From: JACQGZ01 sp036004665
GTDB lineage: Bacteria > Sysuimicrobiota > Sysuimicrobiia > Sysuimicrobiales > Humicultoraceae
NCBI GenBank assembly: GCA_036004665.1
Contig: DASYRG010000011.1
Span: 1 to 30,084, forward strand
DNA length: 30,084 bases
Direction: 5' to 3'
Both the position numbers and the translations under genes were made by a program. This document shows positions 14,922-23,221 of this stretch, one piece after another. The notes under the pieces were generated by a model that made no database searches, had not been told where the DNA came from, and worked only from the letters and a program-made list of their open reading frames with translations. Position 1 is the stretch's first letter; every line of letters begins with the position of its first letter.

Positions 14922-15881
14922 CTAGTAGGACTCATAGCCTCCCCGCCGGAAGACGGCGAAGTTCAGCGCCGACAGCGCCATGATCCCGGCGGCGAGGACG
15001 ACAGCGAGCGCGGCCGCGTAGCCGAAGTCGAACTTCTGGAATCCGACGTCAAAGATGTAGAAGAGCATCGTCAGGGTGCGGAACATCGGGCCGCCGCCGG
15101 TCATCACATAGACTTCCTCAAAGACCTTCAGCGCGGCGATCACCGAAATCGTCGAGGCGACCAGGATCGACGGGCGCAGCAAGGGGAGGGTGACGTGGCG
15201 GAAGACCTGCCAGCGTCCGGCGCCGTCCATCATCGCTGCTTCCTCGTACTCCGGCGAGATCGCCTGCAGGCCGGCCAGGTAGATCACCATGTAGTACCCG
15301 AGTCCCTTCCAGAAGGTGACGAACATCACCGAGTAGAGGGCCAGGTTCGGGTTGCCCAGCCAGGAGATGGGCCGGTCGATCAGCCCGAGGCCGAGCAGTC
15401 CCCAGTTGATGATCCCATCCTGCTCGTAGAGCCACCGCCAGATCAGCCCGACTACCACGATCGAGGTAATGACCGGGACGTAATAGGCGGCCCGGAACCA
15501 ACGGATCCCGCGCAGCCGCTGGTTGACCGTGATCGCCAGCAGGATCGAGCAGAACTGCAGCACCGGCACCACGAGCACGTACTTCACCGAGTTGGCCAGG
15601 GCGATCCAGAAGAAGCGGTCGGTCCAGAGCGCGCGGAAATGGTCGAGTCCGATGAAACGCAGCGGTGCGGCCCCGGTGAGAGTGCGGAGATTGTACTCGT
15701 AGAGGCTCAGCGCCGTCCCGAAGCCGACCGGGTAGAAGGTGAAGAGGCCCAGCAGCGCGAGCGCCGGGAGCAGAAACAAGTAGGCGATCAGCGCCGTGCG
15801 CCACTGCCGCGGGCTGAGGCCGAGGATGGCCCGGCGCGCCGGTGGGAGCGGCAGAGCGGCCGAGGCGGCTCGAGCGGCCAC
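14922..15881 (-). CDS. Sugar ABC transporter permease (MalF/UgpA type)
   Basis: The 319-residue permease starts at a GTG two bases after the esterase stop, so it is translationally coupled. After a cytoplasmic tail it has six predicted helices, from ALIAYLFLLPALALLGLFTFYPV (about 29-51) onward. The EAA loop EYEEAAMMDGAGRWQVFRHVTLPLLRPS and the following TGGGPMFRTLTMLFYIF block (family consensus TGGGPxxxTxTLxxYIY) identify the MalF/UgpA subfamily. It forms the import channel with the MalG-type permease. The typical sugar substrates are oligosaccharides, and the neighbouring hexosaminidase points to an N-acetylhexosamine-containing one. Confidence 0.93.
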   Translation of the reverse strand: MAARAASAALPLPPARRAILGLSPRQWRTALIAYLFLLPALALLGLFTFYPVGFGTALSLYEYNLRTLTGAAPLRFIGLDHFRALWTDRFFWIALANSVKYVLVVPVLQFCSILLAITVNQRLRGIRWFRAAYYVPVITSIVVVGLIWRWLYEQDGIINWGLLGLGLIDRPISWLGNPNLALYSVMFVTFWKGLGYYMVIYLAGLQAISPEYEEAAMMDGAGRWQVFRHVTLPLLRPSILVASTISVIAALKVFEEVYVMTGGGPMFRTLTMLFYIFDVGFQKFDFGYAAALAVVLAAGIMALSALNFAVFRRGGYESY

Positions 15882-15883
15882 GG

Positions 15884-16882
15884 TTATGCCTTGAGCACGT
15901 TGCAGAGGCGGCGCAGCGACTCGACGTAGCGGTAATTCACCGCGGTGTGGTCATCGTCGAACTCCGCATACTCGTGGCGCACACCCAAACGCTCCAGGCG
16001 GCGGCGGAGGATGCGCGCGCCGTGGTGGAGGTTGTACTGATCCCGCGAGCCGCACTCCACGTAGAGCAGGCGCATCGAGCGCAGGTCCTCGGCGTGGCGT
16101 TCGGCCAGGTTCACCGGATCCCAGGCCAGCCACCGCTCCCAGACCGCCTGGTGCAGTTCTCCCGTCTCCAGATCGAAGGGCAGGTCGAACCCGTGTGGGC
16201 TCTCGGGATTGGGAGAGTAGGCCATTGCCATGGCCACGACGGTGACCATCGGACGCACCAGTTCATCGGTCTTCTTCGGCGCCTTCCGCCAGTCGGCCAG
16301 GTAGCCGTCCAGCCCGCCGTGGCGGCGGATCACGTCGACCGCCCGCCAGAAATCCACCTTGTAGCAGGCCTCGAAATAGATGTCGCCGCTGTGCGAGGCC
16401 AGCGCGCCGAAGAGGCCGGGGTTGCGCATCGCCAGCATCAAAGCGCTGTAGCCTCCGCTGGATTTGCCGTTCACGGCGCGGTGGTTGCGCGAGGCCATGG
16501 TGCGGTAGTGCGTGTCCACGTACGCGACCAGTTCCTTCACCGCGTCTTCGTACCGCCCCGTCGCCGTCGAGTTGAGGCACTGGCTGTGGCCGTAGGTCGT
16601 GAAGACGTCCGCCATCACCAGCAGCGCCGGCGGCGCGCCCTCGGCGATCACCCGATCGATCAGCTCGGGCAGCGACGGCTGCCAGGGATTGACGTTGGTC
16701 TCCCGCAGGCCGGTGCCGCCCCAGCCGTGGATCCAGTAGATCACCGGGTAGCGGCGCCCGCTGCGTTCGTATCCCGGCGGCAGGTAGATTGGAATGGCGC
16801 GGCGCGCGGGATCGCTGAGCGGGTTGTCCTTCAGCGCCTCGTGTTCGACGTCCTCGATGACGACCCGCCCTTCCAATCGCAC
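15884..16882 (-). CDS. Putative esterase, alpha/beta hydrolase (PF00756 type)
   Basis: The frame is open further upstream, but the GTG at 16882 has an excellent GAGGAGG site 6 bases before it, so the protein has 332 residues. YPVIYWIHGWGGTG (45-58) is the oxyanion region. AVNGKSSGGYSALML (136-150) is the nucleophile elbow, with the catalytic Ser141 in G-K-S-S-G. FDDDHTAVNYRY near residue 312 supplies the histidine. It resembles the esterase D/antigen 85-like family, which cleaves carboxyl esters, often acyl groups on sugars. There is no signal peptide, so it acts in the cytoplasm. It lies 11 bases after the GH20 gene and just before a permease, so removal of acyl groups from an imported sugar is a reasonable inference. 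Confidence 0.86.
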   Translation of the reverse strand: MRLEGRVVIEDVEHEALKDNPLSDPARRAIPIYLPPGYERSGRRYPVIYWIHGWGGTGLRETNVNPWQPSLPELIDRVIAEGAPPALLVMADVFTTYGHSQCLNSTATGRYEDAVKELVAYVDTHYRTMASRNHRAVNGKSSGGYSALMLAMRNPGLFGALASHSGDIYFEACYKVDFWRAVDVIRRHGGLDGYLADWRKAPKKTDELVRPMVTVVAMAMAYSPNPESPHGFDLPFDLETGELHQAVWERWLAWDPVNLAERHAEDLRSMRLLYVECGSRDQYNLHHGARILRRRLERLGVRHEYAEFDDDHTAVNYRYVESLRRLCNVLKA

Positions 16883-16893
16883 GAACCGCCTCC

Positions 16894-19080
16894 TCAGTCG
16901 CCCTTGGCGGCGAGCAGCGTCACGGCGAAGATGGACGGAGCGGCATCCGTCCCTCTCGAGGCACACTCGAACGCCGTGATCACCTTTTCGGGGTGGGGAT
17001 TGCTCCAGCGAAGCAGGCTCAACCGTACGTCCAGGCCTGAGACCGTGCGCCCCGACCACGCGATCTCCTGGTCGATGGAGATCGGTTCCTCCAGCCACGA
17101 CCCGACGTTGCGCCGGTAGAGGATGGGGATCGCCTCGTGCGAGCCGTCCTCGTAGCGCACCGTGTAGCTCCCGATCTCCTCACCAAACCTGGCCGCCGGG
17201 AAGGGGGTGGCGTGCAGGATGGCGACGATCGCAGCGCGCCGGCCGACAGGCACGCGGGCGCGCGCGGGCAGCCCCCGCAATTCCTCCCGAATCCCCTTCA
17301 GCAGCACGACCGATTTCCCCCCATTCTTGGCGGGATCGAGGATGTCGAAGAGGATCCCGCCCAGGCGCCGCCGCCCCGGGGCCAGGGCGCGGAGGTCGTA
17401 CTCGCGCCCTTTGCCGATCCATCCCCGCCCGTCGGCGTCGATGTGGCTGCGCGTGGCGGCCCCGCGGAGGTCGACCAGGAATCCCGCTACCGGTGCGGTC
17501 TCGAGCGCCCCTCCCCGCCACTCCTGCCGAAACCGCGCCGCCGGCTCGTAGCGCGGCTCCCCCGCCGCCGCTTTGGGATTCCAGAATGACTCCGCCGCCG
17601 TCAGGTAGGTGTAGATTTGATGATACTGCCGCTCCAGCACCGCCCGGTTCTGGAAGTGGCCGGTCCAGGTCGTCCGCAGCATCCCCAGCACACGCTGCCG
17701 CTCCCCTTCCTGAGCGAACCCGGTGATGTTCTTGGGTTTCCACCAGGTGGCGGCGATCGTGGGGAAGCCCCACTGGGCGAAGCGGGCCAGGCTGGGGTAG
17801 CGGCTGGCTTCCTGGTACTGCCAGTCCACCATGATGATGTCGCGGGGCAGGCGGTCGATCTCGCGGGCGAACTCATTGGTGAGCAGGACGTCGCCCCACA
17901 TCATCGTGCCGACGCCGCGCGCCTTGAGGAACTCGTAGAGCTTCAGCGTGTCGCGGACGAAGAGCTCACCGAAGCCCAGCCGCTTCCCCTCCGCCGACCA
18001 GGGGAAGGGCACGACGTTCCGCACCTCATCGTGGCCGATGTGCAGGGAGCGCGGCTGAAAGAGCCTGGCCGCCTCGTCCAGGATCGGCAACAGCACCTCA
18101 TAGACGCGGGGGTTCAGCGGGTTGTAGACGTAGCGCGCATTGCTCTGCTCCGGCGGGATCTCCAGGAGGTCGAGGTTCTGGTTGTTGGTGTAGAGCCATT
18201 CAGCGTGGCCGAGCGTCTGGATCAGCGGGATCACGTCGGTGTGGTGCTCCCGCGCCGCCCGCAGCAGCACGGCCACCTCTTGCTTCGTGGCGCCGTTGGG
18301 ATGCCAGATGGTGCGGGCGCTCTCCCAGCGCACGTACTCGGACTCGGCCACGATGGTGTTGATCTTGAACTTGCTGAAGATCCGGTCGATCAGGGCGACG
18401 TGGAACTCGTCGGAGGCGTTGTCGAGCAGGATGTGCACCGCCCGCACCCGGTGCGCCGGCCAGTCGCGCACCTCCGCCCCTTGAAGGGCCCAGCCCGCGG
18501 CCGATGTCCCGGTGGTGGCCCCGGCACTTCGGCTCAGCAACTGGCGGAGGGTCTGGACGGCGTAATAGGTGCCCCGCCGGTCGCTGCCCGCGGCCAGGAC
18601 GTAGGCGGGGGTGACCTTCAGCACGTAGCCTTCGGGTCCGGGGTCGCTGGGGGAGACGCGCACCCTTTCCCGTGCGGTAAGGCTCTCGGCCCAGCGGTTG
18701 AGGCCGGGCTCGCCGAGGACGATCACGTCGCGTGGCTCGCTCACCGCCGCCGCCTTGACGACGGGCAGCGTCCGTCCGATCCGTGCGCGGAGCTCTTCGT
18801 TGAGATCCCGCGCCGCGTAGAGGTCCTCGGGCGCGGCGTCATCACCGACGACGATGCGGGTCCCCTCGCCGATGGCAAAGGCGCCGTCCAGCCAGCGCAA
18901 GTACTGCGGCTGCGGGATGACGACCGGGGGTCCCGACGGTGGGATCCAGGCGTCCGGCACGGCCGTGGCCGCTCCCCCGGCGGGTGGGGCGAAGAGGATC
19001 ACCAGGACACAGATGGCCGGGAGCCTGCGCAGGACGCGGAGGAGGGGGCGGCGTCGAGACGCGGAACTGCTGAGGTTCAC
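16894..19080 (-). CDS. Exported beta-N-acetylhexosaminidase (glycoside hydrolase family 20)
   Basis: The 728-residue protein starts at GTG 19080. Residues 1-40 are an export signal with a basic start and a hydrophobic core (PAICVLVILFAPPAGGAATA). Residues about 53-200 match the GH20b N-terminal domain, ending in RGTYYAVQTLRQLL. The catalytic barrel follows, with RDWPAHRVRAVHILLDNA (205-222), IQTLGHAEWL (287-296) and the catalytic pair D351-E352 in LHIGHDEVRN. The enzyme removes terminal GlcNAc or GalNAc by substrate-assisted catalysis. A C-terminal portion of about 170 residues is beta-rich and looks like a carbohydrate-binding domain. Its place after the binding protein suggests that it trims glycans outside the cytoplasm for import. 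The usual GH20 barrel is about 350 residues, so the enzyme is long but complete. Confidence 0.92.
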   Translation of the reverse strand: MNLSSSASRRRPLLRVLRRLPAICVLVILFAPPAGGAATAVPDAWIPPSGPPVVIPQPQYLRWLDGAFAIGEGTRIVVGDDAAPEDLYAARDLNEELRARIGRTLPVVKAAAVSEPRDVIVLGEPGLNRWAESLTARERVRVSPSDPGPEGYVLKVTPAYVLAAGSDRRGTYYAVQTLRQLLSRSAGATTGTSAAGWALQGAEVRDWPAHRVRAVHILLDNASDEFHVALIDRIFSKFKINTIVAESEYVRWESARTIWHPNGATKQEVAVLLRAAREHHTDVIPLIQTLGHAEWLYTNNQNLDLLEIPPEQSNARYVYNPLNPRVYEVLLPILDEAARLFQPRSLHIGHDEVRNVVPFPWSAEGKRLGFGELFVRDTLKLYEFLKARGVGTMMWGDVLLTNEFAREIDRLPRDIIMVDWQYQEASRYPSLARFAQWGFPTIAATWWKPKNITGFAQEGERQRVLGMLRTTWTGHFQNRAVLERQYHQIYTYLTAAESFWNPKAAAGEPRYEPAARFRQEWRGGALETAPVAGFLVDLRGAATRSHIDADGRGWIGKGREYDLRALAPGRRRLGGILFDILDPAKNGGKSVVLLKGIREELRGLPARARVPVGRRAAIVAILHATPFPAARFGEEIGSYTVRYEDGSHEAIPILYRRNVGSWLEEPISIDQEIAWSGRTVSGLDVRLSLLRWSNPHPEKVITAFECASRGTDAAPSIFAVTLLAAKGD

Positions 19081-19100
19081 CGGTCAGGCGGGCGCGGCGG

Positions 19101-20342
19101 TCAGAGGCGGGCGTTCCACTGGGTGACCGCCCAGTCCAGCGCCTCCTTCGCCGTCCGCTGGCCGAAGAACGCGCTCTCGATGGCCTCGCGGAAGACTTTG
19201 TAGAGATCGGCCTGCTGGGGGACGACGACCGTCAGGTCGCGCGAGTGGGGCAGTTCCGCTGCGGCGATCCGGCGGGCCCGCTCCTCAGCCGACGACCCGC
19301 CCGATTTGAAGAAGGAATTCGCCGCCGCGCCCCGGGTCGAGGGGAGGATGACGACCTGCTTGCTGAACTGCAGCTGATTCTCGTCGTTGGTGACGTACAA
19401 CCCGAACTCCACCGCCTCCTTCGCGTGCTTGCTGGCCTTCGGCACCGCCACCGTCATCGTGGCCAGGTGAACGACGTTCGCTTTGCCTTTCGGATAGGGG
19501 GCGACGAAGGTCTGCGCGTAGACCTCGGGGTTGTCCTGCTTCACGCGCAGGAGGAACTGCGGGCCGGTGACGAGGATGCCCAGCTGCCCCGCGCTGTAGC
19601 GCTCCGTCGCGCCGAGGAACCCGCGCCGCAGAGTGTCCTCGGGGAAGTAGTCGCCCTTGAGGAGCTGGACGTACTTCTGCAGGTAGGCGACGTGCGCCGC
19701 CGAGTTGAAGACCGCCCGCTTGCCGTCAGGGCTGAGGATAGGCAGCCCGTTCTCCTGGAACCGGTGGAGCATGCGGACGCCGTCCACGTTCGGCATGAAG
19801 CCGTAGACCTTCGTCTTGTCCTTGATCGCGCGCGCGTGGGCGATCAACTCCTCCTCGCTCCCGGGCGGATCGAGCGGGTTCAGCCCCGCCTTCTTGTAGA
19901 GATCGGCGTTGTAGGCGAGGATGTTCGGCGCAACGTACCAGGGGATGCCGTAGGTGCGACCGCGAAACCGCGCCGAGGCCCAGAGGCCGTCGAAGTAGCG
20001 GCGCCGCTCCGCGGCGGGCACGACCGCGTCCATGTCCACCAGGACGCCCTGTTCGGCCATGCGGATGGCCATTTCGGTGTTGAGGTTGACGACGTCGGGG
20101 GTGACGCCGCCAGCGAGTGAGGCCAGCAGCTTCTGCTCGATCGCGGCGAACTGCACGTCCACCCAGCGGATCTTGACGCCGGGATGGCCGCGTTCATAGG
20201 CGGCGATCATGCCGTTGACGTAGTCGGTGAAGAACGGTTGCAGGGAGATGGTCCAGAACTCGAGGGTGACCTCCGGCGCGGCGGCCGCGGGGGTCACCGA
20301 GAGCAGGAGCAGTGCGGCGGCGAGGAGTGCGAGTGTGCGCAT
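19101..20342 (-). CDS. Sugar ABC transporter substrate-binding protein
   Basis: The start is the ATG at 20342, because GGAGGA lies about 8 bases upstream; a second ATG at 20360 adds six residues. The 413-residue protein begins with a signal peptide (MRTLALLAAALLLLSVTPAAAA) without a lipobox cysteine, so it may be free in the periplasm instead of a lipoprotein. EVTLEFWTISLQPFFTDYVN, AYERGHPGVKIRWVDV and GGVTPDVVNLN are typical of family 1 sugar-binding proteins. YGIPWYVAPNILAYNADLYKKAG is the conserved hinge-strand region. It is the first gene of the seven-gene minus-strand operon and delivers the sugar to the two permeases. Confidence 0.93.
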   Translation of the reverse strand: MRTLALLAAALLLLSVTPAAAAPEVTLEFWTISLQPFFTDYVNGMIAAYERGHPGVKIRWVDVQFAAIEQKLLASLAGGVTPDVVNLNTEMAIRMAEQGVLVDMDAVVPAAERRRYFDGLWASARFRGRTYGIPWYVAPNILAYNADLYKKAGLNPLDPPGSEEELIAHARAIKDKTKVYGFMPNVDGVRMLHRFQENGLPILSPDGKRAVFNSAAHVAYLQKYVQLLKGDYFPEDTLRRGFLGATERYSAGQLGILVTGPQFLLRVKQDNPEVYAQTFVAPYPKGKANVVHLATMTVAVPKASKHAKEAVEFGLYVTNDENQLQFSKQVVILPSTRGAAANSFFKSGGSSAEERARRIAAAELPHSRDLTVVVPQQADLYKVFREAIESAFFGQRTAKEALDWAVTQWNARL

Positions 20343-20393
20343 CGATGGATTCCTCCGCATCTCGACCTTCGGTCGGTCCGCGAGTAAGTCCTC

Positions 20394-20876
20394 CTAAGGC
20401 TCCGTTGTCGGCCGAGCTTCGTGTGGGGTCGTCGCCGGGCGCGCGCCTTGCGGCGGCTGCACCACGAGGCGCCCCACCATGCCGCGCTCGCGGTGGCCCG
20501 TCACGCTGCAGTAGAACTCAAACTCGCCCGCTCGCGCCGTGCGCACGCCGATGGTGATGGCCGCCGCCGCCGGCCGCGTGGCCCGGTGGATTCCCTGCGC
20601 GGCGATGGTGAAGTCGTGCAGCTCTGTCCCCACGTTGACGAGCCGGAGGTTGAGCGGCTCCCCAGCGGGGACGGCGATGACCCGCGGCGTGAAGGAGAAA
20701 TCGGCCAGCCGGATCTCGATCGTCCTGGCTCCCGCAACTGCCCCGGGTCCGCGGGAGATCATGTGTCCAAAATGGTGCCAGACGCTGGCCACGGTCGTCA
20801 GGGCGCCCACGCCGAGCAGGGCGATGCCAAAAAGGACCATCAGGACGGTGCTCCACGAGCGTCCTTGCCGGGCCAT
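20394..20876 (-). CDS. Membrane-anchored cupredoxin-domain protein
   Basis: The chosen start is the ATG at 20876, directly after a GGGAGGG site, giving 160 residues. A single membrane helix lies at about residues 9-30 (STVLMVLFGIALLGVGALTTVA). The cupredoxin domain runs from about 50 to 140: IEIRLADFSFTPRVIAVPAG, then the type 1 copper ligands H87 (TELHDF), C123 and H128 (YCSVTGH) and M133 (RERGM). The tail is Pro/Thr-rich. Such proteins bind copper and carry electrons or handle copper outside the membrane. It lies 51 bases upstream of the sugar-binding protein on the same strand, so it could be co-transcribed, but its function appears unrelated. Confidence 0.88.
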   Translation of the reverse strand: MARQGRSWSTVLMVLFGIALLGVGALTTVASVWHHFGHMISRGPGAVAGARTIEIRLADFSFTPRVIAVPAGEPLNLRLVNVGTELHDFTIAAQGIHRATRPAAAAITIGVRTARAGEFEFYCSVTGHRERGMVGRLVVQPPQGARPATTPHEARPTTEP

Positions 20877-20937
20877 CGCCCTCCCAGTGTCAATCAGCGA
20901 GGCCGCTCCACGCAACCGATCGCCACGGACCGCCAGG

Positions 20938-20963
20938 GGATCGCACCGGGTGGGTGCGAATCC
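20938..20963. promoter_or_regulatory. Strong hairpin in the cupredoxin/EamA divergent gap
   Basis: GGATCGCACC (20938-20947) pairs with GGTGCGAATCC (20953-20963) in a 10-bp stem with one bulged A and a 5-base loop. It lies 23-48 bases before the EamA start and about 60 bases from the cupredoxin start, inside a 109-base divergent gap. No T-tract follows, so it is not a simple terminator. It may be a regulatory RNA structure in the EamA leader or an operator. Confidence 0.4.
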
Positions 20964-20985
20964 TCATGGTGCGCTACGCCGACCC

Positions 20986-21924
20986 ATGAATGCGACGCTC
21001 TCCTCACGCGATACACGCGGCGCCTTTGTCCTGCTGACCCTCGGCATGTTGTGCTTCGGGGGCACCTGGGTCGCCGGCGCCCTCGCCGTGGAGGCGATCC
21101 CTCCGGCCACCATCGCGGTGCTCCGCTTCGCCCTGGCCGCATTCCTCCTCTGGGCGTGGGACCGCGCCGGAGGACGGCGCCGCGGGCCGCTGCAGGTGCG
21201 GGATCTGCCGTTGATCCTGGCCCTGGGCGCCACGGCGGTCGCCGGCTACAACATCGCCTTCCTCAACGGGCTGCGCTTCGCGCCCGCCTCTGACGGCGCC
21301 ATCATCGTGCCGGGGTTCGCCCCGATCCTCACCGCCGTCCTCGCCTGGCCGCTCCTGGGGGAGCGCATCGGGCTGCGGGGAATCTCCGGCCTGCTCATCG
21401 GGTTTGCCGGCGTCCTGCTCGTCATGCGTCCGGGGGGCGGGACGGAAAGTGGACGGCTGGCGGGCGATCTCCTCTTCTTCACGGGCGCGGTGGGCTGGGC
21501 CATCTACACGCTCGTCGGGCGGGCGGCCACAGCGCGCTTCACGCCGGTCGGGGCCACCCTCTACGCATTCGTCAGCGGCACGGTGATGCTGCTGCCCTTC
21601 GCCGTGCTCGAGCGTGGCTGGCGGCCGCTCCAGAGCGCGCCAGCGGCGGCGTGGGCGGGCGTGCTCTATTTGGCGCTCTTCGGATCGGTGCTGGCCTTCG
21701 TCCTCTTCTACGAAGGGCTTCACCGGGTGGGCGCCAGCCGCGCCGTCCCGTTCGCGTTTCTCGTCCCGATCTTCGGCGTCGTCTCTTCGGTGATCATCCT
21801 TGATGAGGAGTTGCACCCTCTCGCGATCGCGGGCGGAGCGCTGGTGCTGCTCGGCCTCTGGATGGTGCTGAGCAGGCCGGCGGTGAAGAGCAAAATCGGA
21901 ACGCTCCGGACCGATAACGCGTAG
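20986..21924 (+). CDS. EamA family (drug/metabolite) exporter
   Basis: The 312-residue protein starts at the ATG at 20986, placed directly before the first membrane helix; the frame is open further upstream but that part is non-coding in character. It has ten predicted helices arranged as two EamA repeats: GAFVLLTLGMLCFGGTWVAG at the start of the first and GDLLFFTGAVGWAIYTLVGR at the start of the second. Conserved ends of the repeats are LLGERIGLRGISGLLIGFAGVLLV and LDEELHPLAIAGGALVLLGLWMV. EamA proteins export amino acids, nucleosides or other metabolites. No clear ribosome-binding site is visible; a hairpin lies in the leader. Confidence 0.88.
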   Translation: MNATLSSRDTRGAFVLLTLGMLCFGGTWVAGALAVEAIPPATIAVLRFALAAFLLWAWDRAGGRRRGPLQVRDLPLILALGATAVAGYNIAFLNGLRFAPASDGAIIVPGFAPILTAVLAWPLLGERIGLRGISGLLIGFAGVLLVMRPGGGTESGRLAGDLLFFTGAVGWAIYTLVGRAATARFTPVGATLYAFVSGTVMLLPFAVLERGWRPLQSAPAAAWAGVLYLALFGSVLAFVLFYEGLHRVGASRAVPFAFLVPIFGVVSSVIILDEELHPLAIAGGALVLLGLWMVLSRPAVKSKIGTLRTDNA

Positions 21925-21943
21925 GAGAGAGAAGGAGGGTCCC

Positions 21944-22648
21944 ATGGGTCGTCTGGCCGTAACCCTGCTGACGGTCTCGCTCCTGGCCACAGGCGCGCTG
22001 TCCCCCGATGGGCGCGGATTGGCCGCGGCGTCGCCGCCCGCTCCGCGGGCGACCCTGGCCCTGGGAGAGGTGACGCACAGCCTCGAAGACCGCACCCTCG
22101 TCATCTCCGGGTGGGTGCGCAATGCCGGGGGGCTGCCCGTCTCAGGGCTGGTGATCGACGCCTCTGGATTCGCGCCGACCGGGGATCTGGCCGCGTTCGG
22201 CAGCGACGGCATCCCCTGGATCATGCGGCCGGACGCCGCCGAGCACTTCCGTATTTTTCTCCCGTTGGGTAAAGCGCTGGTGAGCACGTACACGGTGAGC
22301 GTGACGGGATCGCGCCCGCGGCAGGATCGCCCCGCCACCGTCACCCGCGCGATCTTCCCGCGCTTCTATCGCCCGCTCATTCTGCCCCGCGTCCGCGTGA
22401 ACGTCAGCGCCGAGGCCTATTCTCTGACCTTCACGGCGTCCGCAGAGGGACTGCCGGTCACCGCCGTCGAGGTGTCGGTGCAGCTGCTTGTGGACGAACT
22501 GAGGGGGGCGCTGCCCGACTTTCGCGTGCTCACGGTCGAAGTCCCGGTCGACCGCCCGATGCGGATGCGGTTCGCCCCGCTAATCTTGAAGGTCGTGTCG
22601 GTCAGCGTGGTCGACGTGGTGCTCGCGCCGTCGTGGACCGTTCCCTAG
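21944..22648 (+). CDS. Exported FxLYD-like hypothetical protein
   Basis: The 234-residue protein follows the EamA gene after 19 bases, with an AAGGAGG site 5 bases before the ATG, so the two are likely co-transcribed. Residues 1-29 are a signal peptide (MGRLAVTLLTVSLLATGALS, then a small-residue region). Residues about 39-110 (LGEVTHSLEDRTLVISGWVR, then PVSGLVIDASGF and DAAEHFRIFLPLG) match the pattern of FxLYD-type extracellular beta-sandwiches, in which an added interaction is compared with 'no change' strands. A second beta-rich domain follows (VNVSAEAYSLTFTASAEGLP). Function is unknown; family resemblance is by pattern only. Confidence 0.75.
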   Translation: MGRLAVTLLTVSLLATGALSPDGRGLAAASPPAPRATLALGEVTHSLEDRTLVISGWVRNAGGLPVSGLVIDASGFAPTGDLAAFGSDGIPWIMRPDAAEHFRIFLPLGKALVSTYTVSVTGSRPRQDRPATVTRAIFPRFYRPLILPRVRVNVSAEAYSLTFTASAEGLPVTAVEVSVQLLVDELRGALPDFRVLTVEVPVDRPMRMRFAPLILKVVSVSVVDVVLAPSWTVP

Positions 22649-22654
22649 CCTCCT

Positions 22655-23221
22655 TCACTGCACCATGCCGAATCGCGCGTTCTCTGCGGTCATCTTGAGG
22701 AAGTAGCGCAGCCGCTGACGGAAGAGCTTCGGACGGCTGCGCGCCGCTTCGATCCACCCGATGCGAATCCGCCTGTATGATCGAGGGAATTTCTGAAAGT
22801 TGTTCCAGACCCGCGGCTGCCGCTGCAGCGCGCGGCGGATGTCCGGAGCGACCGCGAGCCTGCCGCGCGTTCCGGCATCGAGCGCGCCCTTCAGTGCGGC
22901 CAGCCCTGCGGTAGTCATCTTCCCTTGTCTGATCAGGCGCCGGGCCCTCTCTTTATTCATCTCCGACCATCTACTCGAGGGCTTGCGCGGCGTAAATCGC
23001 TGAGCAAAACAGTCTGCGTTAATGGTCCGCTGAGTGCTGTCGATCCAGCCGTAACACAGCGCTTCTTCCACCGCATCGCTGTAGGGAATCCGGGGCTTGC
23101 CCGTGTGCTTCCGATAGTAGACCAGCCAGACCTCGGGGGCCGTCCGGTGGTGGCGGGCCAGCCATGAGCGCCATGCCTTCCGGGTTTTCACGTACAGGAG
23201 ACGGCCCTTCGGGGCCTTCAT
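22655..23221 (-). CDS. YdeI/OmpD-associated family protein, copy 1
   Basis: The 188-residue protein starts at an ATG that overlaps the DUF167 stop as ATGA. The family marks are WLARHHRTAPEVWLVYYRK, ALCYGWIDSTQRTINADCFA and RFTPRKPSSRWSEMNKERAR, followed by a basic helical C-terminus (RPKLFRQRLRYFLKMTAENA). These cytoplasmic proteins, named after E. coli YdeI and Salmonella OmdA, are linked in those hosts to peptide or bacteriocin tolerance, but the mechanism is unknown. A second, diverged copy lies at 23456-24049. The two share the W-I-D and F-xPRKP blocks but differ in the C-terminal half, so they are old paralogues. Confidence 0.88.
   Translation of the reverse strand: MKAPKGRLLYVKTRKAWRSWLARHHRTAPEVWLVYYRKHTGKPRIPYSDAVEEALCYGWIDSTQRTINADCFAQRFTPRKPSSRWSEMNKERARRLIRQGKMTTAGLAALKGALDAGTRGRLAVAPDIRRALQRQPRVWNNFQKFPRSYRRIRIGWIEAARSRPKLFRQRLRYFLKMTAENARFGMVQ

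Noticed and set aside
17617..19203. A 528-codon plus-strand frame opposite the GH20 gene
   Set aside because: Antisense shadow of a conserved hexosaminidase; no ribosome site or recognisable domain.
21004..22344. A 446-codon minus-strand frame opposite the EamA and exported protein genes
   Set aside because: EamA on the plus strand is unambiguous; the antisense frame is low-complexity and without motifs.
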